The position numbers and the translations under genes were made by a program. The notes beneath the pieces were generated by a model that did no database searches, was not told the origin of the DNA, and saw only the letters and a program-made list of their open reading frames with translations. From Fallopia convolvulus (taxonomy: Eukaryota; Streptophyta; Magnoliopsida; Caryophyllales; Polygonaceae), in NCBI GenBank assembly GCA_964016875.1, contig OZ024718.1:6949001-7013000 (forward strand): 64,000 bases of DNA, written 5' to 3'. Below are positions 54,488 to 64,000 of this stretch, one piece after another. Within the stretch, counting starts at the first letter, position 1. Each line of letters begins with the position of its first letter.

Positions 54488-55787
54488 GGATGCGTCTTAA
54501 GGCTCTTCTGTTGTGGAAGGAACCTCGAAGGAGTCTTGATCAGTGAAGTGTTGACCTCCTTCGTTGTTCCCTGGTGGTGGGAAGTTGTTCCCACTTGGAT
54601 AGTCATCGTCTTTCTTTCTTGGCCCATCATCTTCGTCTTCTTCTTCTTGTCTAACAAGTTTAAACAGAGTTCCCTTTCCTTGGGACTCTGTTCCCATCTT
54701 CACTGATTATTCATTGCAGACGACGTGAATGCTTTCTTCTATCTTCTTAGCTCTCTTGTTGAAGAATCTGTACGCCTTGATTTGAGAGGAGTATCCCAGG
54801 AAGATCCCTTCGTCACTCCTTGGGTCGAACTTTTCAAGGTTGTCTTTCCCATTGTTGTGGACGAAGCATTTGCACCCAAAGGTTCTGAGATGAGAAATGT
54901 TGGGCTTTCTTCCCTCGATCAGCTCATAAGAGGTCTTCTTGATCATGGGACGGATCATATATCGGTTTAGAATGTATGTAGCTGTAAAGACTGCCTCTGC
55001 CCAGAAACTGTCGGGAACTCCACTTTCTAGCATCATGGTGCGAGCCATGTCTTCTAGGGTTCTGTTCTTCCTTTCGACCACGCCATTTTGCTGAGGAGTA
55101 CGTGGGGCCGAGAAGTTGTGGGATACACCGTAGGTGTCACAGAACTTTAGGAACTCTGAGTTCTTGAACTCAGTTCCATGATCAGATCTGAGGGACTTGA
55201 GCTTTAATCCCATGCTTACTTACATCCTCCTGATTAAGGTTTCAAACTCCTTGAATGCATCTGACTTTGATCTCAAGAAAGTAACCCATGTAAATCTTTA
55301 AAAATCATCAATTAACACATACATGTACCTTTTTCCTCCGTAGTTGACCGTGTCCATGCGACCACAGAGATCCATGTGAACTAGTTCCAAGGGCCTTGTT
55401 CTGCTGACCACCTTTTTTGTCTTGAAGGAACTCCTAGTTTTCTTGCCACGAACACATGCTTCACACATCTTAGCTCCCTCAATGTTGATTCGTGGAAGAC
55501 CAATGACCAGGTCCTGTAAGTAGAGCTTCATGATTTGATTGATGCATGCGTGGCCTAGCCTTTTGTGCCAGAGTTCCGTATCATCATGGGAACTTGCGAG
55601 GCACAACTTCCTTGGTGGTTCGAAGTCCGTATCCACCACATAGATGTTGTTGGACCTCCTTCCTCGTAGAATGATTTTGTTGGTTTTCTTATTGATAACC
55701 AAACATTCTTTTGAGTCGAAGGTGACGATGTTGTTCCCTTGATCACATATCTGGGATACGCTTAAGAGATAATCTACAATATTAACA
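54488..55787 (-). pseudogene. Copia-2 integrase and protease C-terminus
   Basis: Order on the minus strand: NLLSVSQIC-like protease end (YLLSVSQICDQG), LWHKRLGHAC, CEACVRGKKTRSSF, MDLCGRMDTVNYGGKRY, VLIDDF then a stop, another stop about 30 codons on, LRSDHGTEFKN, PQQNGVVERKNRT, SFWAEAVFTATYILNR and FGCKCFVHNN, through to VVCNE. The D, D and E residues are all visible. The acidic linker at 54497-54703 follows after a stop. Confidence 0.85.
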
Positions 55788-57676
55788 CCACGAGGGTCTC
55801 TAGAGTCATAGGCAAAGTTCCTATGTTGGTTCCCATGAGTGGGACCTCTAGCAGGTTTGTTGGTCTTTTGGTTTTGCCTGTTCCAATAGTCGTGATTTTT
55901 CTGAGTTTGAGCTTTCGCTTTGGGACAACTTTCCTTTTAATGCCCATGAGCACCACAATTTCAGCAGGTCTTGTAGTATTCTCCTAGGTAGTACTTAGGA
56001 TGGGGTCTTTGTATCTTGTTCCTATCCATGATTTTCTTATTGTAGACTTTTGACCCGTTTCACTTGGCTATTTGGACATGGAGTTTATGTCCAGTATTCC
56101 CAGTGTAATAGTCCCTCTCTCCATTTACCCCACTTTCCAAGACACGTATTTTTTCTTCTAGATGGGCATTCTTTTGTTTTTCACATTGGAGTTCTAGGGC
56201 TCTACAGTCATTTATCTCCTGCTCACTTAAAGGAGACTTCCCATTCTTTGGGCACTCAGACTTATACCCAATCTCATGTTTGACTGGGACAAACTTTGTT
56301 TGGGAACTCGAGGCTTTGGGATTTTCATTTCCCTTGCTCAGCTTTTGTAGGAACTCATTCTTATCACTCTCTATGGTCTTAATTTTATCCTCAAGAGCTA
56401 CTATATGGGACAGGTAAGATTGAAGCTTATCAACCAGTTTCACACAATTGGAACAGGATTCAAGACCAATTAACTCAGCGTTTGTGTGTTCCGATTCATC
56501 TAGCTTCTTTTGCAATTTTATGTTATCCGTAACAAGACTAGAGAGTAGTTTTAATAACTCAGGTTTTTCATAGTTATCTAAGGAAGCAAGAACAGTTTCA
56601 GTGGTTACCTCACTGGGTTGTTCCCCAGTGGTTTCTCCTATGGCCATTGCACACATGTCTGGGTGTGCTCAAGACTCGGGATCTTCGTCCTCATCATCGC
56701 TCCAGGTGGCGATGTAGGCCTTCTTCCCTTGCCTTCGGTCGTCAGTTCCTTATGGGCATTCTTTTGCGAAGTGCCCTTTCTTGTAACATTTGTAGTATGT
56801 GACGTCCGATAGGTCCTTCTCAGTTGGCTTTCTTTGGGAACTTTGACCCTTCTGTGAGTTCCCATATCCCTTTTTGAACTTTCCCTTGTTGTAAAAGGAT
56901 CGAAGGGCCTTTGTGAAAAGGAAGAGTTCCTCGTCTTCTTCTTCCTCATAATATTCATGTTGTTCTTGAACCGACTTGAGCATCTTTTCCAGTTTTAGGG
57001 CAATTCCTTTTTGTGCCCTTTCTTGCTCCTTGTCGTCTTGTTTCCTTTTCTCATGACCCACCAGCTTTCCAAAGACAAGGTGAAGCATGAGGGTCCTATT
57101 CTCAGGATTCTCTTTGAACATGGTCCTTTCATTGGCCCATTCACCATTTAGGCCATTGAAGAGTTGCTGAACCATCATCTTGTCAGTGATCTCTTCCCTT
57201 ATGATCCCAATTCCAACGAGCTTGGTACATAAGCCTTCGAAGCGAGATTGGTAACTATTGACTGATTCTCCCACTTCCATTCGGAAGTTGAAGAACTCCA
57301 TTCTGGCGTTCATCAGGAGGTCCTCTCTGAGGTCAGAGTTCCCAATGTGCATTTTCCGGACGGCTTCCCACATCTCTTTTGCCGTTTCAATGTTTGCTAC
57401 CCTGTCATAGTCTTGTACTGACATGGCATTCTTGAGATACTATTTGGCTTTGAAGTTTTCTTCCATGTATTTCCATTTGTTTGGCCCCCATTTGGTAAAG
57501 TCGTTGCGAATGTTTGGGTCTACCTCAAAGTTCGCTACTTCAATGACGCACCAAGCTTGAAAGTCGTGGCTTCGCATCCAGTCCTTCATGTTGCGTTGCC
57601 AATTTTCGAACCTTCCGGTGATAAGCCTTCGAGGCTTGTTGTTCCCATGTCCAACCTGAGTAAGTTCTTCAGACAT
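55788..57676 (-). pseudogene. Copia-2 gag with coiled coil and zinc knuckle
   Basis: ATG at 57676 (MSEELTQVGHGNNKPRRLI). UBN2-type gag with one in-frame stop near 57440. After VQEQHEYYEEEEDEELFLF comes a Lys/Gly-rich basic stretch and the knuckle YYKCYKKGHFAKEC, in which the first Cys is replaced by Tyr. A long coiled coil (56060-56656, KLQKKLDESEHTNAELIGLE) follows. Protease N-terminal sequence is lost near 55790. Confidence 0.85.
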
Positions 57677-57719
57677 CCTGTAACCTGCGATACTAACACA
57701 GAAAATCTAGAGCGTTCCA

Positions 57720-57731
57720 GCTCTGATACCA
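57720..57731 (-). other. Copia-2 primer binding site
   Basis: Minus strand TGGTATCAGAGC, the canonical initiator tRNA-Met site, two bases from the LTR. Confidence 0.88.
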
Positions 57732-57733
57732 AT

Positions 57734-58566
57734 TGTTGGATCGATATGCGTTAGTGAGAGCTTGGGAACTGGCGGTTAGGTTGTTCCCATGGCAGCGGAA
57801 GTATAATAACAAGCAAGTAAAAGAGAATGCAATTGACACAGTTCCCTTATAGAGGAACCCCATAGCAACCAACTAGTTGTGTGGGTAAACCTCTACCTCC
57901 GCTTGGAGGATTTTGAACGATCTTCTTATCTTATTGATTGCTCCCTAGTTACAAAGGCAAGACTTACGCATATCTGTTCCTAGCAGTTCTACCTAACTCT
58001 AGCAACACTAGTAACTCTTCTCAGCCTTGTTCCTAAGCGAACATCTCAACTAAGCATAAGACAAATCGAACCATACACCCGCTCAATGTCGAAGTTCCCT
58101 ATCTCCTAGGAACTTGGTTTCACCGTCTTCGAGATTGAACACTCGCCGCCGAGGACTTCTCTTCTCTTGTCTCTCTTTCTTTCTTTGTAAGCGAGTGTGA
58201 GTTCTGGGAGAAGTGCTTAATCCAAGCACTATTCATTTGGCTTTATACTCGTGCTTGCTTGGGCCGCAATCTTGACTTTCATTGTGTTTGAAATGCCCTT
58301 TGTCTTGCACGCCAAGTCTTTGTCCTTCACATGTGACTTGATTTGAATTGAGTCAACTTTGAGAATCAATCGGGCCGTTGGATCATTCGCTTCAAACTGT
58401 TCCTCAGACTGAGCTCTTGTTTTGTCTGAGACAGGATCCCGTGATTTGCGATGAGTGGTTCTGTCTGCACATGTGAGTTCCCATATGGAGTTTGTCATTA
58501 TCAAAACTGGAGACTAGTATCGTTGTTCCGATGTTTGGGACGAGAGTTCCCAACACCGTCCCAACA
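57734..58566 (-). repeat. Copia-2 5' LTR
   Basis: 833 bp, intact TG...CA, close to the Copia-1 LTRs with several indels. Confidence 0.92.
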
Positions 58567-60211
58567 GGGGTTTTACCAAGACTAGGTGCCCCCATCTCAA
58601 GGATAAGAGGGCCCTTTCCCTTATCATCTCTCTCTCTTCAATAAAGGGGAGAAATTAGAATTATCAACCAAAGGAGAAAGGTTTTCAACACTTACTTGGA
58701 TAGTCGTCCCCTTGGTTTCGGCCCCATCGATCAAAGGTTTGAGGGGCTCCTTCTTGGGCATTCGGTCTCTTCTCCTTGTGCTCCTTCTCTAGCTCCAAAT
58801 TCTTCTCCTTGGTTTCCTTGCATGCATTAAGAGCGATATGATTGGTGCCCTTTTCTACTATCCCATCACTAGAGTCCCCTTGAATTCCTATCCCACATCT
58901 TTCTTGTCAAGGTTGCATCCAATCTTGGTCTACCCTTGTTCTTGGGACAAACCACTTGTCTTTCCCTGGGCCTTCTCTTATTCTTGCAAAATAAGGTAGA
59001 ATGTCCAAAGGCATTGCAAGAAAAGCATCTCCATCGTAGCCATTTGAAGATCACCCTTGATTTGAACAATTTCCCACAAGAGCTTTCCAGTTTGACCTCC
59101 TTCCTCTTGATTTCTTGTGGAGTGACCTCAATCAACATTCTAGCATAAGAAATTTTCTCCCCTCATGGGCCCATCCAAGAAAATTGGTATTCCTATCATA
59201 CTTCCAATCATTCCAAGCAACTTCTTGTTGGAGAAGGTCACCGGGTCAATATCATGCACTTTAACCCAAATAGGAAGGGCCGAGAAGCTATCCCAATCAA
59301 TTTGGATTCTAAGTGTCCACTCCTTAAGGATGAGTGGTTTGTTTCCACCAATGATCTAAGGTCTATGTTGTAGGACCCAATTTCTATCTTCCAAGCTTGC
59401 AAAATGAAATACAATAATCCCATTTCTTTGAAAAACACCTTAGGGGTTTCAACCTTCCAAAACTTCTCCATGTAGACTTTCAAGGCTCCCAAAGAGATGT
59501 TGATTCCAAGAACAACTCCAAGAAGAGTAGGCTTCCATATGTTTTCTTCAACTTCTTCAAGAGAGAAACACACCATATCTTTATCCACATTTGGGAAATA
59601 CTTTAATTTTTTCGCTCCCAAAATCCCATTCAAGCTACTTCGATCATTCAAAAGGGCTTCTTTGTAAGAAAGGCCATGTGTGGCCTTTTTTCTTGCTTGG
59701 GCACGTTCCCAGGGAGCTAGAAGGGTGTGAATTCACTCCTTGGTGCAAAAAACAAGGTGTGTGGCAACCTCCAACATTGGATCTAAATTTTGTGCCCAAA
59801 GACGAAAAAGCCCCATCCTTTCCCAAAACTGGATTGCCATTCTTGTGTAAGGAGTCACATGTTTCTCTAGTAGAGTTGGTCAACTCACCACTCCTAATGG
59901 AATCAAAATTCAAATTTTTGACAAAGGGAGACAGCTTATGGCCGGCTCCCCCAAGCTCCCCCTTGGTGCCAGTGTGCCACTAGGTCCACCACCACCGGAC
60001 CTCAGTGCGCTGCTCCTTCAACCAGAATCCGAGAAAATTCCGTGTTTGGCCATTACTTGCATCAAACCACCATGATATGCAGCAATTGCCTCAAGATCAA
60101 GCTCCTCCAAACTCTTAGCTTTGAGGCATGAAGGGGTTCCCCCATTTGGAGCTCCATGCGCCGCTCCCAAGCCTGGTGCCCCGCTGCCGGTTTCTTATTG
60201 CTCTTTGCCAT
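58567..60211 (-). pseudogene. Degenerate LINE (L1-type) ORF1
   Basis: Minus-strand ATG at 60211 (MAKSNKKPA). The N-terminal region SLEELDLEAIAAYHGG is readable in one frame. A DUF4283-type RNA-binding domain follows near 59238-59651 (FSLEEVEENIWKPTLLGVVL, VPK-like ETPKVFF), then a CCHC knuckle CFSCNAFGHSTLFC near 59010. Many frameshifts and stops. The C-terminus is displaced to 53159-53375 by Copia-2. No endonuclease or RT is present, so the element is a remnant. Confidence 0.75.
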
Positions 60212-60236
60212 CCTAGAACTCTAATTTTGTGCTCTC

Positions 60237-60404
60237 TCTCACATTCTCCAACAACCCCACTTAGCTAAGGCTTATCCAAGTGGAAAAACCTAGCTTTTAA
60301 CCTCACAATGCACCACCAACTCTCACATTCTCCAACAACCCCACTTAGCTAAGGCTTATCCAAGTGGAAAACCCTAGCTTTTAACCTCACAATGCACCAC
60401 CAAA
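60237..60404 (-). repeat. Two-unit tandem repeat, 84-bp period, in the LINE 5' leader
   Basis: TCTCACATTCTCCAACAACC recurs at 60237 and 60321 with almost identical 84-bp units; a third unit starts at 60405 and breaks off. It lies directly upstream (minus sense) of the LINE ORF1 start. Confidence 0.85.
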
Positions 60405-61379
60405 TCTCACACTCAAGAACCACCGCCTGGAGAAACCGCTAGCGGCTCTTAAACCGTGTTTCCCACTCCTCACACCTCCAAGCACCCTCAAGAGCTCCGG
60501 CCACCAAGTGGTCTCACTAGGGAAACCTAGCCAATATGCGCGCCCTCTCATTCTCTCACCCAACATGGCTCAACTTCGATCGACCAATGTGTTCCAGTTT
60601 CACGAGGAACATGGATAAAGATTTATATGGAGATATCAAATCTTGAGGTCATGATTCATGTGATTTTGATCAGAATTTGTTCGATCTCTTAATTCAAAAT
60701 GATCCGATCTAGTAGTTTTACCCAAACAGTTGTGCCTCCCCTTCCATTTCGTCCTGCGTCTGTCCCTTGTTTCATGTGTTCGGTAGTACCAAACATATGG
60801 AAGGTTATCAAGCTTATCTAACTATCGAGCTCAAAAAACAATCAACAACCCCAAGTATTGAGCTTAAGCTTATTGTTTCTTTTACAAAAAAGTATCTAAT
60901 TTCAGCACCCATAAGCAAGTCTATACCCAACACTCCATAGTTTATTTGAAAAAAAAAAGTACCCAATTTCATCACCTAGTTTTAGCTTCAACAAATATAA
61001 GCTTCAACACCATCAACTTCAGCACCGATAAGTACTCATTGAAGAATCCTTATATATATTAAGTGATAAATACATAGTTTTACACTTCGACATAATAAAG
61101 AGTCAAACTTAAAGATTATAATGTCAATAAGAGCAATCCAAACACGGTAAAAATTTATTAGACAGTACAATCAAATTACATATCCGGCCACAAATATCAA
61201 CGTTGTACCTGAACTAAGCCACGCGTGAATTTCACATAGCATTATTTTTTTCATAAAACAAATTTAACTTCCCTTGAGGACATTAACTGAACAGTACAAT
61301 TCTTCATCAATTTTGAGCACTCACACGCAAACTGCATATATAGTTTCTATGTACACAACGCCAAGGAATTAATACATGC
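60405..61379. other. LINE 5' flank and intergenic region
   Basis: 60405-60600 is C-rich and probably LINE leader. The rest is AT-rich and contains the 3' flank of the DUF26 gene. No ORF of note. Confidence 0.4.
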
Positions 61380-62380
61380 CTAGTCCAATGCAAACGTAGC
61401 CACAGCAAGCGCGAGCATGATCACGAGCCAAATATTCATCCCAGCATCTCCTACATGATGGATATGATATATACAAGAAGATTAAGCAACTAAGACCAAC
61501 AATCAAGATTCGAAATCCAGCATTAATCGAGTTCTAGGAATGTAAAATCAGTACCCGGAGAAGATGACGGAACATTCACTAACGGCGGACTTCCATTACT
61601 TGATGAAGGGGACCGTACTTCATAACTCAGTTGACAACTTGGCAGTAAGGTCGCAATATACTCCTTCTGCGGATCCAAGCATGAGCTATTGCCACAAAAA
61701 AGCGGCATGTTCTCAAGAGCAAATTGCAGACATTGCTCACAACGACGCCCGAGTATATCCGGAGTGCACTGTGCAAGCGCGTATAGCTTCTCACTTGTCC
61801 CTACCAATCTCGCTTCACCGGTGGCATACCCCTTATTAGTACCATTGACATCGGCCGCTTGCGGGATAAGTTGGTTCAACGTAGAGTATAGCGTGTTGTT
61901 GAATTGGGAGTAAGAAACAGACAAGGTACTATAAAACCAAGCGATAACCGACTCGTCTTCCGTTGCGGACACGGTCGAGTTCGAGTAGCGCAAGGTGCAA
62001 TCCTTGGAGAAGACGTAGGCTACCTTGTAGAACATACAGCGCCACTGGACGTCCTTGGCTGCGGTTTCGACGCAAGTTTGGCAGTCTTGGGCGTTGACGT
62101 TGGCCGTGCAGTAGAAGAGGCCGTAGGACGCGTTTCGGCCTGAGCCAGATTGCGATGAGTAGAAGCTGTAGGTGGAAGAGTTTGAGGCTAGGTCGGATAG
62201 AAGGGAGGTGGTGGAGGTGAGGCTGTTGTCGCCGAAGAGATCAAAATCATTGGTTCCGTTTACGCACTCGTAGAGGTGGGTGGGAGGAAGGGGAAGAAGA
62301 GCATTGGCTTGTATGATGAGGATGGGGAAGATCAAGATGAGTAGTGGCTTGGAGGTTATGCCAATAGGAGCCATCTTCAT
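61380..62380 (-). CDS. Cysteine-rich repeat secretory protein (two DUF26 domains, hydrophobic C-terminal tail)
   Basis: Two exons: 62380-61555 and 61450-61380, giving 298 residues. The start is the first ATG of the frame (MKMAPIGITSKPLL) and gives a good signal peptide ending near NALLP. Two DUF26 domains carry CTANVNAQDCQTC and CTPDILGRRCEQC. After a Ser/Pro linker, exon 2 encodes NIWLVIMLALAVATFALD, a hydrophobic tail without a cytoplasmic domain, most like a GPI-anchor signal. No kinase follows. Such proteins act in the apoplast or at the cell surface, some in plasmodesmata or antifungal defence. Clear family relation to the CRKs in the window, but more distant than they are to each other. 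Confidence 0.88.
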
Positions 62381-62475
62381 TTCGTTTTTGTAATTTCTTG
62401 CTAGATTATGCTTTGTAGTATAGCTTCCCAAAATTACAAGGCTCTTTAAGAGGGCTTATATATATATGCTATCAA
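62381..62475 (-). promoter_or_regulatory. Core promoter with TATA box of the DUF26 secretory gene
   Basis: Minus strand GCATATATATATAAGCCC (about 62455-62472), 75-90 bases upstream of the ATG, fits a TATA box with a short leader. Confidence 0.6.
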
Positions 62476-62939
62476 GATGATATATGGCCTAGCTAGCTGT
62501 TAGTTTAAGTTGATTGAAATTTAATCTTTGATTGTGAATTGAAGCCAATTGTTTTGTTTTCGTCAAAGTACTGCTAAAAAAAATAGAAACGAAGACCTTA
62601 TAATATTACTCTGAATTTGAAGTCCTAGTCAACTAACTAAATAATTGAAAACAACACATATACTACATTGATATTCTAATTTATATAATAATGACTGGTC
62701 AATTTTATTTATAGAGGCAACGTACTGATATAAAATGTTGTAATGATGGAATGCGCTGGCCGGCCATTGACCAGTAGTTCTTTATACTATATAATTTTTT
62801 ATAAGATATATTCAACCATAAAAAAGGAGGTTAAATTTGAAAAAACTGTCTTAGATGTGAACTATTTAGGATTTTTTAAATTTGATATAATTTATTATGT
62901 TTAATTAGAGTAATAGTTTTCTAAATTAACAAGTTATAA
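62476..62939. other. AT-rich upstream region
   Basis: No gene seen; probably upstream regulatory sequence of the DUF26 secretory gene. Confidence 0.35.
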
Positions 62940-63576
62940 CTAGATGACTTGGTCCGTCCGATGGACGGGATAGAATTGCATGTCTATAGTTATTGATTTT
63001 ATAAGTGGACAAAGACAAATGTGTATATTATTTGAATTAGAATAAAAATGAAAAATATATGGGTGATTCGATGAAAAAAGTTATAAAAGGAAATTAGATT
63101 TAAACCTTTATTTTGAATGATTGATTTGTGCAAGGAAAATATATTATAAGTCGTAAGCATATGTTTATGAAAGGTTAAGCATGTAAATATAAGTATATAG
63201 TTGTATGATTATAATTGATGTAATGTTATATTTTTTCCTCCTTTGTGTTTTTAAGGTCGTTTATTTCAATTGTAATGTTTTGTGGTGTATGTTTAATTTC
63301 GACATTTATAAAACCAACTTGTTTATATTTTTCAAGTTTAGCTAGATTATAATTTGAATTCGTTTTTTTCACTAATGTACGATGAGATATATGAGACCGT
63401 TTATGCATTTAAGTAGTAATAAAGAAGTGTATGTTTATGCATTTAAGTAGTTAGATTATGATATTTTTTAGTATTTATTAGAGGTCTTTTGTATTTCATA
63501 ATATTTTTTATTATTATTTCAATAAGGAGAAATTTGTGTAAACCCAATTATGATATATATTAGTATATTAGTAGGA
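62940..63576 (-). mobile_element. Probable non-autonomous Helitron, minus orientation
   Basis: Plus strand A|CTAGATGACTT with hairpin CCGTCCGATGGACGG marks the 3' end. A TCCTACTAATATACTAATA 5' end preceded by A is at 63576. The 5' end is less certain than the 3' end. Confidence 0.5.
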
Positions 63577-64000
63577 TAATTAGTTTATATTTAAAAAAAA
63601 GAACATGTATTGTTTTTGAGAGGGAGAGTTTTTATAGTTGTAAAGATAGCTCCGCCTTCTGCCATCAATGTTCAGAAACCATCAATCATCTTCGGTTTCA
63701 ACACCTATACACTAAGAAGGTAATTGACATCGTCTTTAGATGGGCAAGAATTTGGGGACGGCAGAGCAGATCTAAGCAGTTGGATGCAGTAGTTGTATGG
63801 ACTCAAACGTCAAAAAAAGTTGTAGTTTCGGATGTGATCGACTGATCGAGATACTTGCACTACTGTATAGTTATTTATTATGTGAGGAAAGTGAGGAACG
63901 ACAGAGTGCATAGAAATGACAATGTTAAGCATGTGGTTTGTGCACTTGATTGTAAACCACGTTGTAGGAACGTTAGTACTTAAACAGCCTTTGATATTAT
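63577..64000. other. Unassigned right edge
   Basis: Less AT-rich from 63640 onward, but no ORF or repeat recognised. Confidence 0.35.

Larger units (their letters stand above)
53376..58566 (-). mobile_element. Copia-2: second, shorter Sirevirus-like Copia of the same family
   Basis: TGTTGG...CCAACA bounded by GGGGT at 53371-53375 and 58567-58571. Minus order: 5' LTR, initiator tRNA-Met primer site, gag, partial protease, integrase, RT truncated at 53642, remnant of the 3' LTR. RNase H, the extra ORF and most of the 3' LTR are deleted. It serves as the reference for what Copia-1 has lost. Confidence 0.9.

Noticed and set aside
62381..62431. Longer N-terminus for the DUF26 secretory protein starting at 62431
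   Set aside because: The codon at 62431 is TTG; ATG at 62380 gives a proper signal peptide and lies below the TATA box.

Overview
The window looks like nuclear DNA of a flowering plant, most likely a eudicot with a repeat-rich genome. Evidence: an intron-split cysteine-rich receptor-like kinase (CRK) with the canonical seven-exon CRK layout, a DUF26 secretory protein, a pseudogene of cytosolic ribosomal protein eL28, and plant-type transposons throughout (Sirevirus-like Copia, Athila-like Gypsy, CACTA, Helitron, hAT, Mutator-like, LINE). The species cannot be named from the sequence.

Host genes. Three DUF26 genes lie on the minus strand. CRK-A at 1183-2029 shows only exon 1; the rest would lie left of the window. 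CRK-B (exons between 49230 and 52307) is an apparently intact 694-residue receptor kinase. A DUF26 secretory protein with a hydrophobic C-terminal tail lies at 61380-62380. CRK-A and CRK-B are close paralogues whose promoters are also related, so this is a CRK cluster spread apart by transposons.

Region 2404-42774 is one 40-kb composite Copia element (Copia-1, minus strand) bounded by the 5-bp duplication ACTCC. It has been invaded repeatedly: a CACTA element (2604-9592, duplication TAT) in its 3' LTR, itself carrying Helitrons and a Helitron inside a Helitron; Athila-1 (14033-24043, duplication GTCTA) at the RNase H/RT boundary; Athila-3 (24898-39056, missing its 5' LTR) between RT and integrase; Athila-2 (25164-30467, duplication CTGCT) inside the gag of Athila-3; and a solo-LTR-like piece (40610-41951) in the 5' LTR.

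Region 42775-49229 is a mosaic of small elements (Helitrons, an hAT MITE, a Mutator-like element with a GC-rich cargo, a foldback MITE) around a decayed eL28 gene. Region 53045-60600 holds a CACTA end, a decayed LINE ORF1 split by a second Copia of the same family (Copia-2, 53376-58566, duplication GGGGT), and a two-unit 84-bp repeat.

The most unusual signal is in the Athila elements. Each carries many copies of its own short palindrome: GTCTCG..CGAGAC in Athila-1, CCGCGATCGCGG in Athila-2, TCGTTAACGA in Athila-3. They sit in equivalent places (LTR, both sides of the leader of the second ORF, 3' region) although the motif differs completely between elements. A shared stem-loop before the second ORF and covarying GAAA-tetraloop hairpins in Athila-2 also suggest structured RNA. 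Two of the three elements lack the polymerase genes but keep the second ORF.
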